Part shown: positions 44,034 to 53,485 of the stretch, piece after piece
Layout of the letters: the number at the start of each line of letters is the position of its first letter
How positions within the stretch are numbered: the stretch's first letter is position 1
NCBI RefSeq assembly: GCF_025567085.1
Contig: NZ_JAOQJN010000006.1
Span: 62,001-126,000, forward strand
DNA: 64,000 nt
Direction of reading: 5' to 3'
Origin: Bovifimicola ammoniilytica
GTDB lineage: Bacteria; Bacillota; Clostridia; Lachnospirales; Lachnospiraceae
Notes under the pieces: model-generated
Seen by the model: only the letters and a program-made list of their open reading frames with translations
Told to the model about the DNA's origin: nothing
Database searches by the model: none
Program-made: the position numbers and the translations under genes

Positions 44034-44106
44034 TTTAGTCAAAATATATACAAATGACCAAATTTAAAATATTGTTGACTAAATTGATATAGTTTCAATA
44101 TATAAT
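44034..44106 (+). promoter_or_regulatory. Promoter with inverted repeat before the Schlafen-like gene
   Basis: TTGACT (44075-44080) with TATATA (18-bp spacing) or TATAAT (44101-44106). TTTAGTCAA at 44034-44042 is an exact inverse of TTGACTAAA at 44075-44083, so the -35 lies in one arm of an inverted repeat. The rest of the 273-bp gap has no gene. Confidence 0.5.
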
Positions 44107-44299
44107 CTTGATAAGAATTATAAAAAGGGCTATAGTACATATTATAATGGTAAACTATTGATAAAAAATGTACTTGTAAGTATACTATGTTTACAAGAAA
44201 TTTTGAGAAAAATGTTTTAGGAGATTGTTTGAGTGACGTAATAGCAAGTACATTGAGTGAAATATTGAATAAATCATAAGTAGGAGGTTTTCCTTATAG

Positions 44300-45790
44300 A
44301 TGAAACAGGAAATATTAAATAAATTAAATCTTGGCGAAAATCATGAGCGAGAATGTAAGTTGGCAACTGGTGGAATTCCTGAGAGCATATGGGAGACATA
44401 TTCTTCTTTTGCTAATACCAATGGAGGAATAATTCTGCTGGGAATTAGGGAATATAGGGATTCTTTTTCGATTGAGGGATTGACAGACAAGCAGATTATT
44501 AAATATCAGAAGGATTTCTGGAGTACATTAAACGATAAAAATAAAGTATCTAAAAATATTCTATTGAATCATCATGTACAGGTTATTGAGATAGAGGGTA
44601 AAAAAATACTTAGAATAGATATTCCGGCAGCAGACAGGCATGATAAACCGGTTTATATTGGAACTAATCCAATGAAAGGTACTTATAAGAGAGATTATGA
44701 AGGCGACTTTCTATGTACAGAAGAGGCAGTCCGGGCAATGTTTGCAGATCAAAGAGATGTATCTGGAGATGTGGAGGTGTTGGAAGAATATGGGTTGGAT
44801 GTGCTTAATCATGATACGGTAAAAGGTTACAGAATTGTTTTTGAACAACTTCACAGTGGACATCCGTGGAATGCACTTGAAAATGATGAGTTCCTTATGA
44901 AACTAAGAGCGGTGGCAAAGAATAAGAATGGTACATTATCTCCAACGATAGCCGGACTATTATTTTTTGGAGAAGCTTATCATATTACTGAGGTTTTTCA
45001 AAATTATTTTCTGGATTATCGTGAGGAATGTGATGATAAATCAGTACGCTGGTTGTTTAGAATACATTCTAACGAAGGCGACTGGAGTGGTAATATATAT
45101 GATTTCTTCACCAAAGTGCGTACAAGAATGGATGATGAAGTAGCAGTTCCATTTGCGAATAGAAGGGATGGATATCGCATAGACAGAGTTGATGTTCATG
45201 ATGCCTTGGAAGAGGCACTAGCGAATGCGTTGGCACATGCAAATTATTATGGCAGACGAGGAATCCTTGTTATTAAAAATGGCAAGGAACTTAGTATTTC
45301 AAATCCTGGTACTATTAGAGTGACAAAAGAGGAATTTTATGCAGGTGGCAATAGTGACCCACGAAATCCTAATATTTTAAAGATGTTTGGTTTTGTAAAT
45401 GTTGGTGAGCGTGCAGGAAGTGGTGTTGATAAGATTATGACAGCATGGGCAGAACAAAACTGGAAGAAACCAGAATTTGATTTCTCAGAGCGTAGTGACA
45501 GAGTAACATTAAAGCTCGAAGTTGGACAAGTGATATACATTCCAGGTGCTACTGATATAAGAAACACAAAGGAGGATGACGAATACAAGGTAGTAAAAGA
45601 AATGTCAAAAGAAAATAAGATACTTGTTTATATCGAACGGAATGGAAGTATTTCAACACAGAAGGTAATGGAAATCTGTAATTATAATTCCAGAACTGGA
45701 GCAAGAAACATTTTATATAAGATGATAAAGGATGGCTTAATAGAAAAAGTTGGTGAAAATAAAAAAACGCTTTATAGAATAAAAGAATAA
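44300..45790 (+). CDS. Schlafen AlbA_2 / HATPase_c_4 domain protein
   Basis: 496 residues. N-terminal AlbA_2 domain (about 10-140: NHERECKLATGG, YSSFANTNGGIILLGI, IRIDIPAADR region, GTYKRDYEGDFLCTEE), middle linker with AGLLFFGEA, then HATPase_c_4-type domain (about 300-385: VHDALEEALANALAHANYYG, GNSDPRNPNILKMFGFVNVGERAGSG) and a C-terminal winged helix (about 430-496). Usually annotated as a RecG-like or ATP-binding regulator; it may sense nucleic acids. Single gene. In this neighbourhood a defence role is possible but unproved. Confidence 0.85.
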   Translation: MKQEILNKLNLGENHERECKLATGGIPESIWETYSSFANTNGGIILLGIREYRDSFSIEGLTDKQIIKYQKDFWSTLNDKNKVSKNILLNHHVQVIEIEGKKILRIDIPAADRHDKPVYIGTNPMKGTYKRDYEGDFLCTEEAVRAMFADQRDVSGDVEVLEEYGLDVLNHDTVKGYRIVFEQLHSGHPWNALENDEFLMKLRAVAKNKNGTLSPTIAGLLFFGEAYHITEVFQNYFLDYREECDDKSVRWLFRIHSNEGDWSGNIYDFFTKVRTRMDDEVAVPFANRRDGYRIDRVDVHDALEEALANALAHANYYGRRGILVIKNGKELSISNPGTIRVTKEEFYAGGNSDPRNPNILKMFGFVNVGERAGSGVDKIMTAWAEQNWKKPEFDFSERSDRVTLKLEVGQVIYIPGATDIRNTKEDDEYKVVKEMSKENKILVYIERNGSISTQKVMEICNYNSRTGARNILYKMIKDGLIEKVGENKKTLYRIKE

Positions 45791-45817
45791 GTAACTGGTC
45801 ACTTTTTGTGGAAGACT

Positions 45818-45915
45818 GACCTGTAAGTGGTCGCTTTTATATTATAATGACCGGTAAATGACCTGTAAGTGGTCGCTTTTATATTATAATGACCAGTAAG
45901 TGGTCAATTTTATAT
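45818..45915. repeat. 42-bp tandem repeat, two units plus partial
   Basis: Units start at 45818 and 45860: GACCTGTAAGTGGTCGCTTT, then TATATTATAATGACC. Each contains the short palindrome GACC(N7)GGTC, which recurs as GACC-AGTAAGT-GGTC. These lie between the Schlafen-like gene and the Wadjet promoter. They may be binding sites or replication-slippage products. Confidence 0.6.
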
Positions 45916-45955
45916 TTGACTGATCAATTCTGATTTACGACATAAAGAATGTTTG

Positions 45956-46087
45956 TAGCGTAAATATAATTTCAAGTTACTTGAATCTATGGAACAGTCT
46001 ATGCTAAATAGGTATACGTTGATAATATGTTGTGAAAGACTGAAAATATAATGTACCATCAAAAGAAAGGAATAGTAGGAGTAATTT
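45956..46087 (+). promoter_or_regulatory. Leader and probable promoter of the Wadjet operon
   Basis: TTGAAT near 45981 with TAAATA-like sequence about 18 bp later; the whole 74-bp block (45956-46029) is duplicated at 43020-43094, which marks it as the functional upstream region. TAGGAG precedes the first gene. Confidence 0.45.
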
Positions 46088-46468
46088 ATGCGTGGACCAA
46101 CAGAATATCAAATGTATCTGTCTCGTTTGGAAAAATATTACCAAGATAATAAAATAGCTATGCCGAAATGGATAGATATAGCAAGTGATTATTATGGAAA
46201 GTTATATTATTTAAAACATTCGCTATCAATGATGTGTTCGAATTCTGCAATTCCGAGAAAAACAATGGAATATTTGGCGAATATAGATAGAGAATATGAT
46301 TCTTTAGAGTATCTGCCGGAAGAATTGTATGAATGTGTCATGAATTCTAAAATTATATTAAAGAATATGTATAATGAATTAATGTCTGATAAGAATACTT
46401 ATTTTATTAATGAATGGACGTTAACCAAATGTGGAAGAAAAAAGATGAGAGAAATTGCATATGAATAA
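46088..46468 (+). CDS. 126-residue protein leading the Wadjet operon, unknown function
   Basis: Helical, Tyr-rich and charged protein with no signal peptide (RGPTEYQMYLSRLEKYYQ, PKWIDIASDYYGKLYYLKHS, GRKKMREIAYE). Not recognised. Its ATG has a good AGTAGGAGTAATT site, and its end overlaps jetA by 8 bp, so it is coupled to the defence operon. A truncated duplicate with the same promoter lies at 43020-43261. It may be an accessory or regulator of the Wadjet complex; this rests on position only. Confidence 0.65.
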   Translation: MRGPTEYQMYLSRLEKYYQDNKIAMPKWIDIASDYYGKLYYLKHSLSMMCSNSAIPRKTMEYLANIDREYDSLEYLPEELYECVMNSKIILKNMYNELMSDKNTYFINEWTLTKCGRKKMREIAYE

Positions 46469-47858
46469 TGTTTTTGATATGGTTCCAGGTGGATTTTTTA
46501 ATCCATTATCCAGTGGAAGTAATAATGTTGCAAATGCAGCCTGTCTAATAGAAATATATGATCAATATGACAAGGAAGTTTCCTATCGTATAAGCAGGAA
46601 AGTACTTAGAGACAATTTAGCAATATATATATTGGAAAATCATTTGAAATCCGATGATGAAACAGAAAATGATGATTCTAAACCTATAGATATTGCTAAC
46701 AATTTTATTCGAAAATTTATTAGTCCTGATGTTGGATGGCTTATTGAGGAAACAGATGATTCTACGTATGAGAAATACATTGTAATGACGGAAGCAGGGA
46801 TTGCACTTGCCGAGTTTCTTAAAAATATTGAGAAACCGGAGAAAGTGGAATACTCTACATATATATACAGTATTTTTAATACATTACAGAGAAAAGAACA
46901 ATGGATAGATGATCCATATGTCAATGCAATAAAACCGGTTTTTCAAAATGCAAAAGCATTATCAAAATCACTTAAAAGATTATCGACGTTTATCCGCAAG
47001 AAAATTGAAGAAATGCTAAAGGAAGTGTCATTAGAGACTCTTACAGAAAATTTGCTAGCATATTGTAATGGCGATTTTATAAAAGAATATGCAAGACTTA
47101 CTAAACAGCAAAATATTCATATATATAGAAATCAAATTAAACATATGCTTGACCAAATGACAAGTAATCAGGAAGAATTTGAAACGATTGTGCTTGGCTG
47201 TGCAATTGAAGAATCATTAGAGGAATCCGAGGCGGAGAATTATGTGTATGAAATGCTTGCTGCGACTAGAAGATTTCTATCAGAAGATTACGACAGGATT
47301 ATGGCTGATATAAAGCACAAGATAAATATGCATATGCACATTGCGGTGGGACGTATAAGATTTATAAGAAACAATGGAAAAGATAGCCGTGGTAGTGTAG
47401 AGCAATTTATAAAGATACTTAGAGATGCTATGTCAGAAATTGAAATGAAAGATGAGCTTTCAGAAGAAATGAGAAATTTATTCAGATTAGATCGAAATGA
47501 GTATATAGATTTAGCATCTGTACGCTATCCGAGAAAAAATAAATCAATTAGAAAAGTAACAACAAGTGAAGTGGAAATTTTATCAGAGGAAGACATTCTT
47601 GCAGCAAAGATGCAGCAGAAGCAAGAAGCATATAATCCATATTCTAAAGATAAAATGAAACAATATATGCAGGAATTAATTGCACATAAACAAGAGTTAC
47701 ATGCAGATGAAATACCTATGGGTAACAAAGATGAATTATTAGCGGCAATTTCGGCAGTAACATATGGAGAAGAGAATGGATATGATATATCTGTTGAAGA
47801 TGGATATATAGAGAGTAATGGACTATTAATTAGACGATTCAATGTAAAGAAAAAATAG
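46461..47858 (+). CDS. jetA: Wadjet system subunit JetA (type III-like)
   Basis: About 465 residues; kleisin-like subunit of a condensin-type complex that recognises and leads to cutting of closed circular plasmids. No enzyme motif is expected. Predicted mainly helical, with winged-helix-like ends; N-terminus NNVFDMVPGGFFNPLSSG and long helices (EEFETIVLGCAIEESLEESEA). I associate this family with DUF5716 from memory; the assignment relies mainly on the gene order JetA-B-C-D and lengths. ATG 46461 is better than TTG 46455. jetB starts 10 bp after its stop. Confidence 0.8.
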   Translation: MNNVFDMVPGGFFNPLSSGSNNVANAACLIEIYDQYDKEVSYRISRKVLRDNLAIYILENHLKSDDETENDDSKPIDIANNFIRKFISPDVGWLIEETDDSTYEKYIVMTEAGIALAEFLKNIEKPEKVEYSTYIYSIFNTLQRKEQWIDDPYVNAIKPVFQNAKALSKSLKRLSTFIRKKIEEMLKEVSLETLTENLLAYCNGDFIKEYARLTKQQNIHIYRNQIKHMLDQMTSNQEEFETIVLGCAIEESLEESEAENYVYEMLAATRRFLSEDYDRIMADIKHKINMHMHIAVGRIRFIRNNGKDSRGSVEQFIKILRDAMSEIEMKDELSEEMRNLFRLDRNEYIDLASVRYPRKNKSIRKVTTSEVEILSEEDILAAKMQQKQEAYNPYSKDKMKQYMQELIAHKQELHADEIPMGNKDELLAAISAVTYGEENGYDISVEDGYIESNGLLIRRFNVKKK

Positions 47859-47868
47859 GAGAATAACA

Positions 47869-48528
47869 ATGGTATTTGATTCATGGGATATGTTTTCATC
47901 ATCGGAAAAGGAACTTTTTCAGAGGAGTTGCAGAAGACTTTTAAAAACAACTTTTATTGTGAGAGAGCGTGATGAAGATAGTAAAAAAATATATTTTTTT
48001 ATTTCAAAAAATGAAGATGCATTTAGTGATTATCTTTCGTTAATGGGATTTGATATTGTGGTAGACAAAGATAATGGTGTGGTAATGTTGGTTAATGATG
48101 GTAATACTAGTGAAAGTGGAAAAATACAGGCGAACAGATTCCCACTTAAGAAAAACGAAAGTATAGTATTATGTTGTCTTTGGATTCTATATTTAGACCA
48201 TGTAAGATTAGGAAGTCTTAAGAAACAGATTATTATATCTGTATTTGATTTGCGTAACGAACTTGAAAAATTCGGATTAAAGGAAGAGTTTGATGGAAAA
48301 ACTACAATGGTAGATATTTTAAAATTATTCTCAAAATTTAGCATTTTGGATATATCAGGAAAGATTGGAGAACCGGATTGTAAGATTATAATATATCCAT
48401 CAATACAATTTGCACTGGATATTGAGAGATTTAAAGAATTTGTAGCTGGGGCCGTTGAAAAGATGAAGAATAAAGGCGATGATGATATTGACGAAGATGA
48501 GGAGGTAGAGGAATTTGAAAGCGAATAG
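47869..48528 (+). CDS. jetB: Wadjet system subunit JetB (type III-like)
   Basis: 219 residues, kite-like winged-helix partner that binds the kleisin JetA. N-terminus VFDSWDMFSSSEKELFQRSCRRLLKTTFIVRERDED, middle LKKNESIVLCCLWILYLDH, and a highly acidic tail (DDDIDEDEEVEEFESE). Corresponds to the DUF6063-type subunit by memory and position. Ribosome site AAATAGGAGAATAACA. Its last 14 bases overlap the start of jetC, so the two are translationally coupled. Confidence 0.8.
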   Translation: MVFDSWDMFSSSEKELFQRSCRRLLKTTFIVRERDEDSKKIYFFISKNEDAFSDYLSLMGFDIVVDKDNGVVMLVNDGNTSESGKIQANRFPLKKNESIVLCCLWILYLDHVRLGSLKKQIIISVFDLRNELEKFGLKEEFDGKTTMVDILKLFSKFSILDISGKIGEPDCKIIIYPSIQFALDIERFKEFVAGAVEKMKNKGDDDIDEDEEVEEFESE

Positions 48529-51500
48529 AAAGACAGCGACTGGGTTACTTCTTGTACATTGGTCGAGATTTTCACACATTAATATAAAACTTGAGGGTTC
48601 ATCACTTATTACGGGAGTTAATGGAACCGGAAAATCTACAATTCTTGATGCAATCACTTATCTTCTTACCGGAAATACCCAATTTAATATAGCAGCTAAA
48701 GATAGAGACAGGAACATAGCAGCTTATGTAAGAGGTGATACAAAAAGTGATGGTAAAGCAAGATATTTGAGAGATGGGGATGTAGTAAGTTATATTGCTA
48801 TGGAATTTTTCTCACCTGAAGAGAATGATTATTTTGTTACATTAGTCTGCATTGAAATGGTAAGTGAACAATTACGTCCGGCTAGCTGGCATATTGCAAG
48901 GAATGCCAGATTAGCAGATATAAATTTTTATAAAGTTGATGGAAATAAGTTAAGTGTAACACCAAAGAATCTCTTGCAGGTAAAAGGAAAAAGAATCAGT
49001 TCTAAAGATTTTTTGGGAAGAGATAAGGGAACAGAGCAGGTAATAAGAGCACTTGGACTTAGATGTTCAGTGAGTAAATATCGTTCAAAACTTGTTAAGA
49101 TGATGGCATTTGATCCACAGAAAAATATAGATAAATTTATTCAGGAATGTGTATTAGAACCAGGTGAGATGACATCTTTAGCATCATTACGTGAGCAGCG
49201 TGCAAATTATGATGCAATACAGGAAGCATATAACTCTATGTGTTTAAGTAAGAATAAATTAGAAGAAATAGAGAAACAAACCCGTATATATGAACAGAAA
49301 TGTGATGACTATAATAAAAGAAAATTAATATTCTTATATCAGGAATGGAAGAGGTCTGAAGAAGATATAGGAAGAATTATTGATAAATCTGATATTGAGA
49401 ATGCTGCATTAAAAACACTTGAACAACAATCAGAAATAATAAAAGATGAGTTAAGTGCGGCAAGAGAAAGACTTGATAAGGCGGAGCATAGTGATACATT
49501 TCAGGGAATTGATGAGATTATTAAGGATAGAGAACGACAGTTGGATAATATAAATAATAAAATTAAAGTTGTTGAGAAGAATTATGAACAGCTTATTAAA
49601 TTATCTGAAAAAATTTCTGCTGCCTTGTCAGTATTGAATAAATATGATGTTGATAAAGAGAAATTTAATGTCCTGATTAATCTTGTAGATGAAGAAATTG
49701 CATCCAATAACAAGAGAGAATCATTTATTCAATTTGCCAAGGTTGTGAGTGAAACAATAGAGAATATCAGAAATGATGAGTTTAGGCTCAAAGAACAAAG
49801 AAATTTATTAAACGAAGAGCTTTCGGAACTCGAAAAACAGAAGAGACAATTAGAAAGCAATCAATTTGTATATGAAAAAGTATTTTTAGATGCCAGGGAA
49901 CTTATTCAGAGAGAATTCAAAAAGCAGGGAATATCAACTGATGTACGTTTCTTTGTTGAATTGATTAGTGATATCAAGGAATCAAAATGGAGAAAAGCAA
50001 TTGAAACTTTTCTGGGAAATAAGAGATTTAATATTATTGTTGATGGTAAGTATTGCGGAAAGGCATTAGAAATAGTAAATGCAAATCCTGCACTTAAGAG
50101 CAAAGTGGTTATTACAGATAAATTACCGGATAGTGAAATAAAGAAAGATTCAGCAGCATCTTTGTTAGAAATAAGTAATGTATATGCACGTAGATATGCT
50201 AATTATCTTCTGAATGGAATCCATCTGTGTGACTCAATTGAAGAGTTGCATGATTATCCTTTGGGTGGAATAATGACAAATGGAATGCTTAGTAAAAGCT
50301 ATGCTGTTAGTAAGATGGATATGAGTAGAACCAAACTTTTTATAGGACAGGATGCTATTAAGCAACAATTAGAAGAGACAAAGAAAGAGATTGAGAATAA
50401 GAGAAAAAATGTTGAATTATTATCAGAAAATATTCAGGAAAAGAATCAACAGAAGGATAAACTTAGCTTTGAATGGAAAGTAGATAATTATAATTTTGAT
50501 GCTCCAGATGAATTAAACAAAATGAAAGAGGAGCAGATAAATATAACTGCAGAAATTGAAAAATACAAGAAAGACCCATCATTTATGGCCGTTTTAGAGG
50601 AAAGGGAAAAGGCCAGGAAAGAAGTGGAAAGGATTGAAAAAGATAAAGAAAAATTACAGAAAGAAATTGGTGGCTCAGAAGAAAAAATAAGAAATTACGA
50701 AAGTAATATTGAAGAGAGAAAAATTAGTTCTAAAAATATGCATCAGATTTTCGAAGAAGAAGCAAAACAATTAGAAACTTATAGGATATCAGCAATTGAA
50801 GAGTATGAAGAACTAAGACAAAAACAACATAGTGTAACTGTAATTACCAAGAAAACGGTGGATAGTTGGGAAAAACAAAAGAATGATGCAGCAGAAGAAC
50901 TAGAAAAGCTGCATTTTGATTATTGCAGAATTAGTGGCAGTGATAGTTTATTCAAAGGAGTGTCTTACATCAATTATTACCGAGATGAATATAGAAAACT
51001 TGCAAATGTTAAAATTGAAGAGGCTCAGATTAAACTGGAAGAACAAAGTAAAAGGCTTCAAAGTGCATTTGTGGGTGACTTCGTAGCAGAGTTAGACGAG
51101 GCAATCAGAGAAGCAAAAAGCGAAATTGACCAGATTAACATCGAACTTAGAAAACTTCCGTTTGGTGCAGATACTTATAAGTTTATGATGGAAGAACGTC
51201 CTGAAAGAAAATTGTTTTTTGATATCTGTAAACGATTACATAATTATCTTGATAATGCAGAATTTTATCTTAATTCAATTAAAGATGATGAGGCTGCTGA
51301 AAGAGAATTAAAGGATTTTCTTGATATAGTTCTTGCAGAAGAAGATGAAAGTGAATATACAGATTATCGAAAGTATTTTACATATGACATGAAGATTACA
51401 AGTAAACAAGGTGACGAAATTGTAACAGCCAATTATTCAAATAAGCAGGGCTCAGCAAGTAATGGAGAAAAACAAACACCATACTTTATTATTCTTGCTG

Positions 51501-51769
51501 CCAGTCTTATGCAATGTTATGACAGAAAAAGGTGTTGTGCAAGACTTGCATTTATCGATGAGGCATTCTCAGCATTGTCAAAAGAAAGAATTGAGCAGAT
51601 GGTAAAGTATCTTGAAAAAAATGATTTTCAGGTACTATATGCTGCACCACCTGAAAAGATTAACAGTATAGGCAGATATATTCAATCTACAATCGGTTTA
51701 ATTCCGAAAGGAAGATACACCTATGCGATTGAGGGCCTGGTAGAAGCATCTGAGATAGAAGGTGAATAA
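48515..51769 (+). CDS. jetC: Wadjet system SMC-like ATPase JetC
   Basis: 1084 residues; motor of the Wadjet complex, which extrudes DNA loops to measure circular DNA. Walker A GVNGTGKST at residues 34-42, two long coiled-coil arms (about 230-470 and 640-900) around a hinge-like globular part (about 480-620, FFVELISDIKESKWRKAIETF...), ABC signature region SASNGEKQTPYF (about 980) and Walker B RLAFIDEAFSALSKE (about 1010-1024). All ATPase motifs are intact, so the motor should work. Start is TTG, positioned by GGAGG 9 bp upstream within jetB. jetD begins one base after its stop. Confidence 0.92.
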   Translation: MKANRKTATGLLLVHWSRFSHINIKLEGSSLITGVNGTGKSTILDAITYLLTGNTQFNIAAKDRDRNIAAYVRGDTKSDGKARYLRDGDVVSYIAMEFFSPEENDYFVTLVCIEMVSEQLRPASWHIARNARLADINFYKVDGNKLSVTPKNLLQVKGKRISSKDFLGRDKGTEQVIRALGLRCSVSKYRSKLVKMMAFDPQKNIDKFIQECVLEPGEMTSLASLREQRANYDAIQEAYNSMCLSKNKLEEIEKQTRIYEQKCDDYNKRKLIFLYQEWKRSEEDIGRIIDKSDIENAALKTLEQQSEIIKDELSAARERLDKAEHSDTFQGIDEIIKDRERQLDNINNKIKVVEKNYEQLIKLSEKISAALSVLNKYDVDKEKFNVLINLVDEEIASNNKRESFIQFAKVVSETIENIRNDEFRLKEQRNLLNEELSELEKQKRQLESNQFVYEKVFLDARELIQREFKKQGISTDVRFFVELISDIKESKWRKAIETFLGNKRFNIIVDGKYCGKALEIVNANPALKSKVVITDKLPDSEIKKDSAASLLEISNVYARRYANYLLNGIHLCDSIEELHDYPLGGIMTNGMLSKSYAVSKMDMSRTKLFIGQDAIKQQLEETKKEIENKRKNVELLSENIQEKNQQKDKLSFEWKVDNYNFDAPDELNKMKEEQINITAEIEKYKKDPSFMAVLEEREKARKEVERIEKDKEKLQKEIGGSEEKIRNYESNIEERKISSKNMHQIFEEEAKQLETYRISAIEEYEELRQKQHSVTVITKKTVDSWEKQKNDAAEELEKLHFDYCRISGSDSLFKGVSYINYYRDEYRKLANVKIEEAQIKLEEQSKRLQSAFVGDFVAELDEAIREAKSEIDQINIELRKLPFGADTYKFMMEERPERKLFFDICKRLHNYLDNAEFYLNSIKDDEAAERELKDFLDIVLAEEDESEYTDYRKYFTYDMKITSKQGDEIVTANYSNKQGSASNGEKQTPYFIILAASLMQCYDRKRCCARLAFIDEAFSALSKERIEQMVKYLEKNDFQVLYAAPPEKINSIGRYIQSTIGLIPKGRYTYAIEGLVEASEIEGE

Positions 51770-51770
51770 A

Positions 51771-53015
51771 ATGACACTTTCAGATTATCAAAATAAAATA
51801 TTAGAGAAATTACTTGATAAATATGAACGAAGTAAACAGAATTATGATTCTACAGAAAAACTACGTGCTATAATGATTAAACCAACGGATATCTATAAAG
51901 ATTATGATTCAGATTATTCAGATATTGATGAGCAAAGTGAATTCGAAACAGATATATCAGAACTTGTAAACGAAGAATATATAACAATCAGAAGAAAAGA
52001 AAAAATAATTTCAAGGATTGTTCTAAATGTTGATTCACTAGATAAAATATATACTCTAATGAAAAGAGAGCCAAGAAAGTTAGCAATTCAGAATGAGATA
52101 AATCTATATAAAGAATGGATTGGAAAGAATGAGTTGATTAGTTGTTATTGCACACATCAGATAGAATTGCTTAAAAACAGTAAAACGGCAAAATATAAAA
52201 TAAAAGTCGCAGAGAATCTACTAAGACTATTAGAATTTGTACTTTCTAACAGACAAATGATTTTAGAAAGAGAACTTTCAATTGCTGTATTTGGAGATAC
52301 AAAAATATTTGAGAAAGAATATAGAAATAAATTATTATACGTTTTAAAAACATATGGTAATTATAATGACTTAATTTCAGAAATTGAGGAAGAAAAGGGT
52401 AATGAAAAAGAAGAAAGGGAAGAAATAGAGCATAGTATTCTGGAAGAATTAAATATATATTCAAATCCAAAGTATGTATATTTTAAAGGCTGTGCAGAGA
52501 TTACATTTGAGGATGGCAATAGTTATAAATTGTCATCAGATATTCCGATTGCATTACCGATGGATAAATTGAATACGATTAAATCTTTTATGATAAGTGA
52601 TTCAGCAATAATGACTGTAGAAAACCTGGCAAGTTATAATCGAATATATGAAAAAGATTATTTTGTTATATATTTAGCAGGATATCATAACATAGCCAAA
52701 CAGTCTCTGATAAAACTTATTGCATCTCAAAATGATGTAAAAGAGTGGTATCATTTTGGTGATATCGATCCGGATGGATTTCTCATATTAGAGAATTTGA
52801 AAAAGAAAACGGGTATAAATTTTAAACCTGTATATATGAGTATTAATGAGTTGAAAAAATATGAAAAGTATACAAAAAAACTTGAGGATAATGATACGAC
52901 TAAAGCACAGGGACTTATCAATAAAGGATTATATGTAGATATAATGGAATATATGTTGAAAAATAATGTGAAACTAGAACAGGAAATTGTAAGTTGGATG
53001 AATGGGGTTGGATGA
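51771..53015 (+). CDS. jetD: Wadjet system nuclease subunit JetD
   Basis: About 414 residues; topoisomerase VI-like/Toprim subunit that cleaves the trapped plasmid. N-terminal winged-helix part (LSDYQNKILEKLLDKYERS), a metal-binding Toprim core with MTVENLASYNRI (catalytic Glu) and WYHFGDIDPDGFLILENL (DxD, about residue 330), DUF2220-type. Start ATG 51771 has GAAGG 8 bp before; GTG 51762 inside jetC is the alternative. Its TGA stop overlaps an ATG (ATGA) of the next gene, so that gene is coupled to this defence operon. All four Jet subunits are thus intact. Confidence 0.9.
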   Translation: MTLSDYQNKILEKLLDKYERSKQNYDSTEKLRAIMIKPTDIYKDYDSDYSDIDEQSEFETDISELVNEEYITIRRKEKIISRIVLNVDSLDKIYTLMKREPRKLAIQNEINLYKEWIGKNELISCYCTHQIELLKNSKTAKYKIKVAENLLRLLEFVLSNRQMILERELSIAVFGDTKIFEKEYRNKLLYVLKTYGNYNDLISEIEEEKGNEKEEREEIEHSILEELNIYSNPKYVYFKGCAEITFEDGNSYKLSSDIPIALPMDKLNTIKSFMISDSAIMTVENLASYNRIYEKDYFVIYLAGYHNIAKQSLIKLIASQNDVKEWYHFGDIDPDGFLILENLKKKTGINFKPVYMSINELKKYEKYTKKLEDNDTTKAQGLINKGLYVDIMEYMLKNNVKLEQEIVSWMNGVG

Positions 53016-53428
53016 CAAAATGTATAGAGTGGCGATGGTGTGATGATTATGAAAATGTAATGGAACAAGCGGATAAATTACATAAAGAAATATATGAAGG
53101 AGATTGTAGTATGAATACATATGTGATGTCTGATATCCATGGATGTTATGATGAATTTCAGCAGATGCTTGAAAAGATTCATTTTAGCGACAGAGATTTG
53201 CTGATTTGTGCTGGAGATTATATTGACCGGGGTGCAAAGAATTATGAAATGATGAGTTGGATCAGCAATGCACCTAAGAACGTGATTTTTGTAAGAGGAA
53301 ATCACGATGAAGAGTTCCTGACAAACATTCACATAATGAAATATGTATGTGATGAGGCAGAACTGGATGAGAATAGTATTGAAGATTCCATAACTCTGTA
53401 TAAAGCAGTTCAAAAATTCGCCGAGTAG
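53012..53428 (+). CDS. N-terminal half of a PPP-type phosphoprotein phosphatase
   Basis: Carries the first three metal motifs of calcineurin-like PPP phosphatases: MSDIHGCYDEF, CAGDYIDRG and VRGNHDEE. It ends at TAG before the later HAG and GHT motifs, so it should be inactive alone. The ATG at 53012 overlaps the jetD stop (ATGA); ATG 53111 has its own AAGGAGATT site and begins at the conserved domain. The 33 residues between these starts (TKCIEWRWCDDYENVM...) may be a short separate peptide. See the entry covering 53012-54868. Confidence 0.6.
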   Translation: MTKCIEWRWCDDYENVMEQADKLHKEIYEGDCSMNTYVMSDIHGCYDEFQQMLEKIHFSDRDLLICAGDYIDRGAKNYEMMSWISNAPKNVIFVRGNHDEEFLTNIHIMKYVCDEAELDENSIEDSITLYKAVQKFAE

Positions 53429-53485
53429 AATAATAATATATTTTTTGATTATTATGGAACAATCGGGAAGCTTATTAATGAGGAA

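Noticed and set aside
45818..45915. CRISPR array
   Set aside because: Only two units of 42 bp with no distinct spacers, and no cas genes nearby.
47525..47950. 141-codon minus-strand frame across the jetA/jetB junction
   Set aside because: Antisense to two supported genes; composition is what an AT-rich coding strand gives in reverse.
53426..53428. Recoding of TAG as an amino acid
   Set aside because: Many well-conserved genes here (serC, hemW, padR, the Fur-family gene) end properly at TAG, and no special downstream structure was seen.
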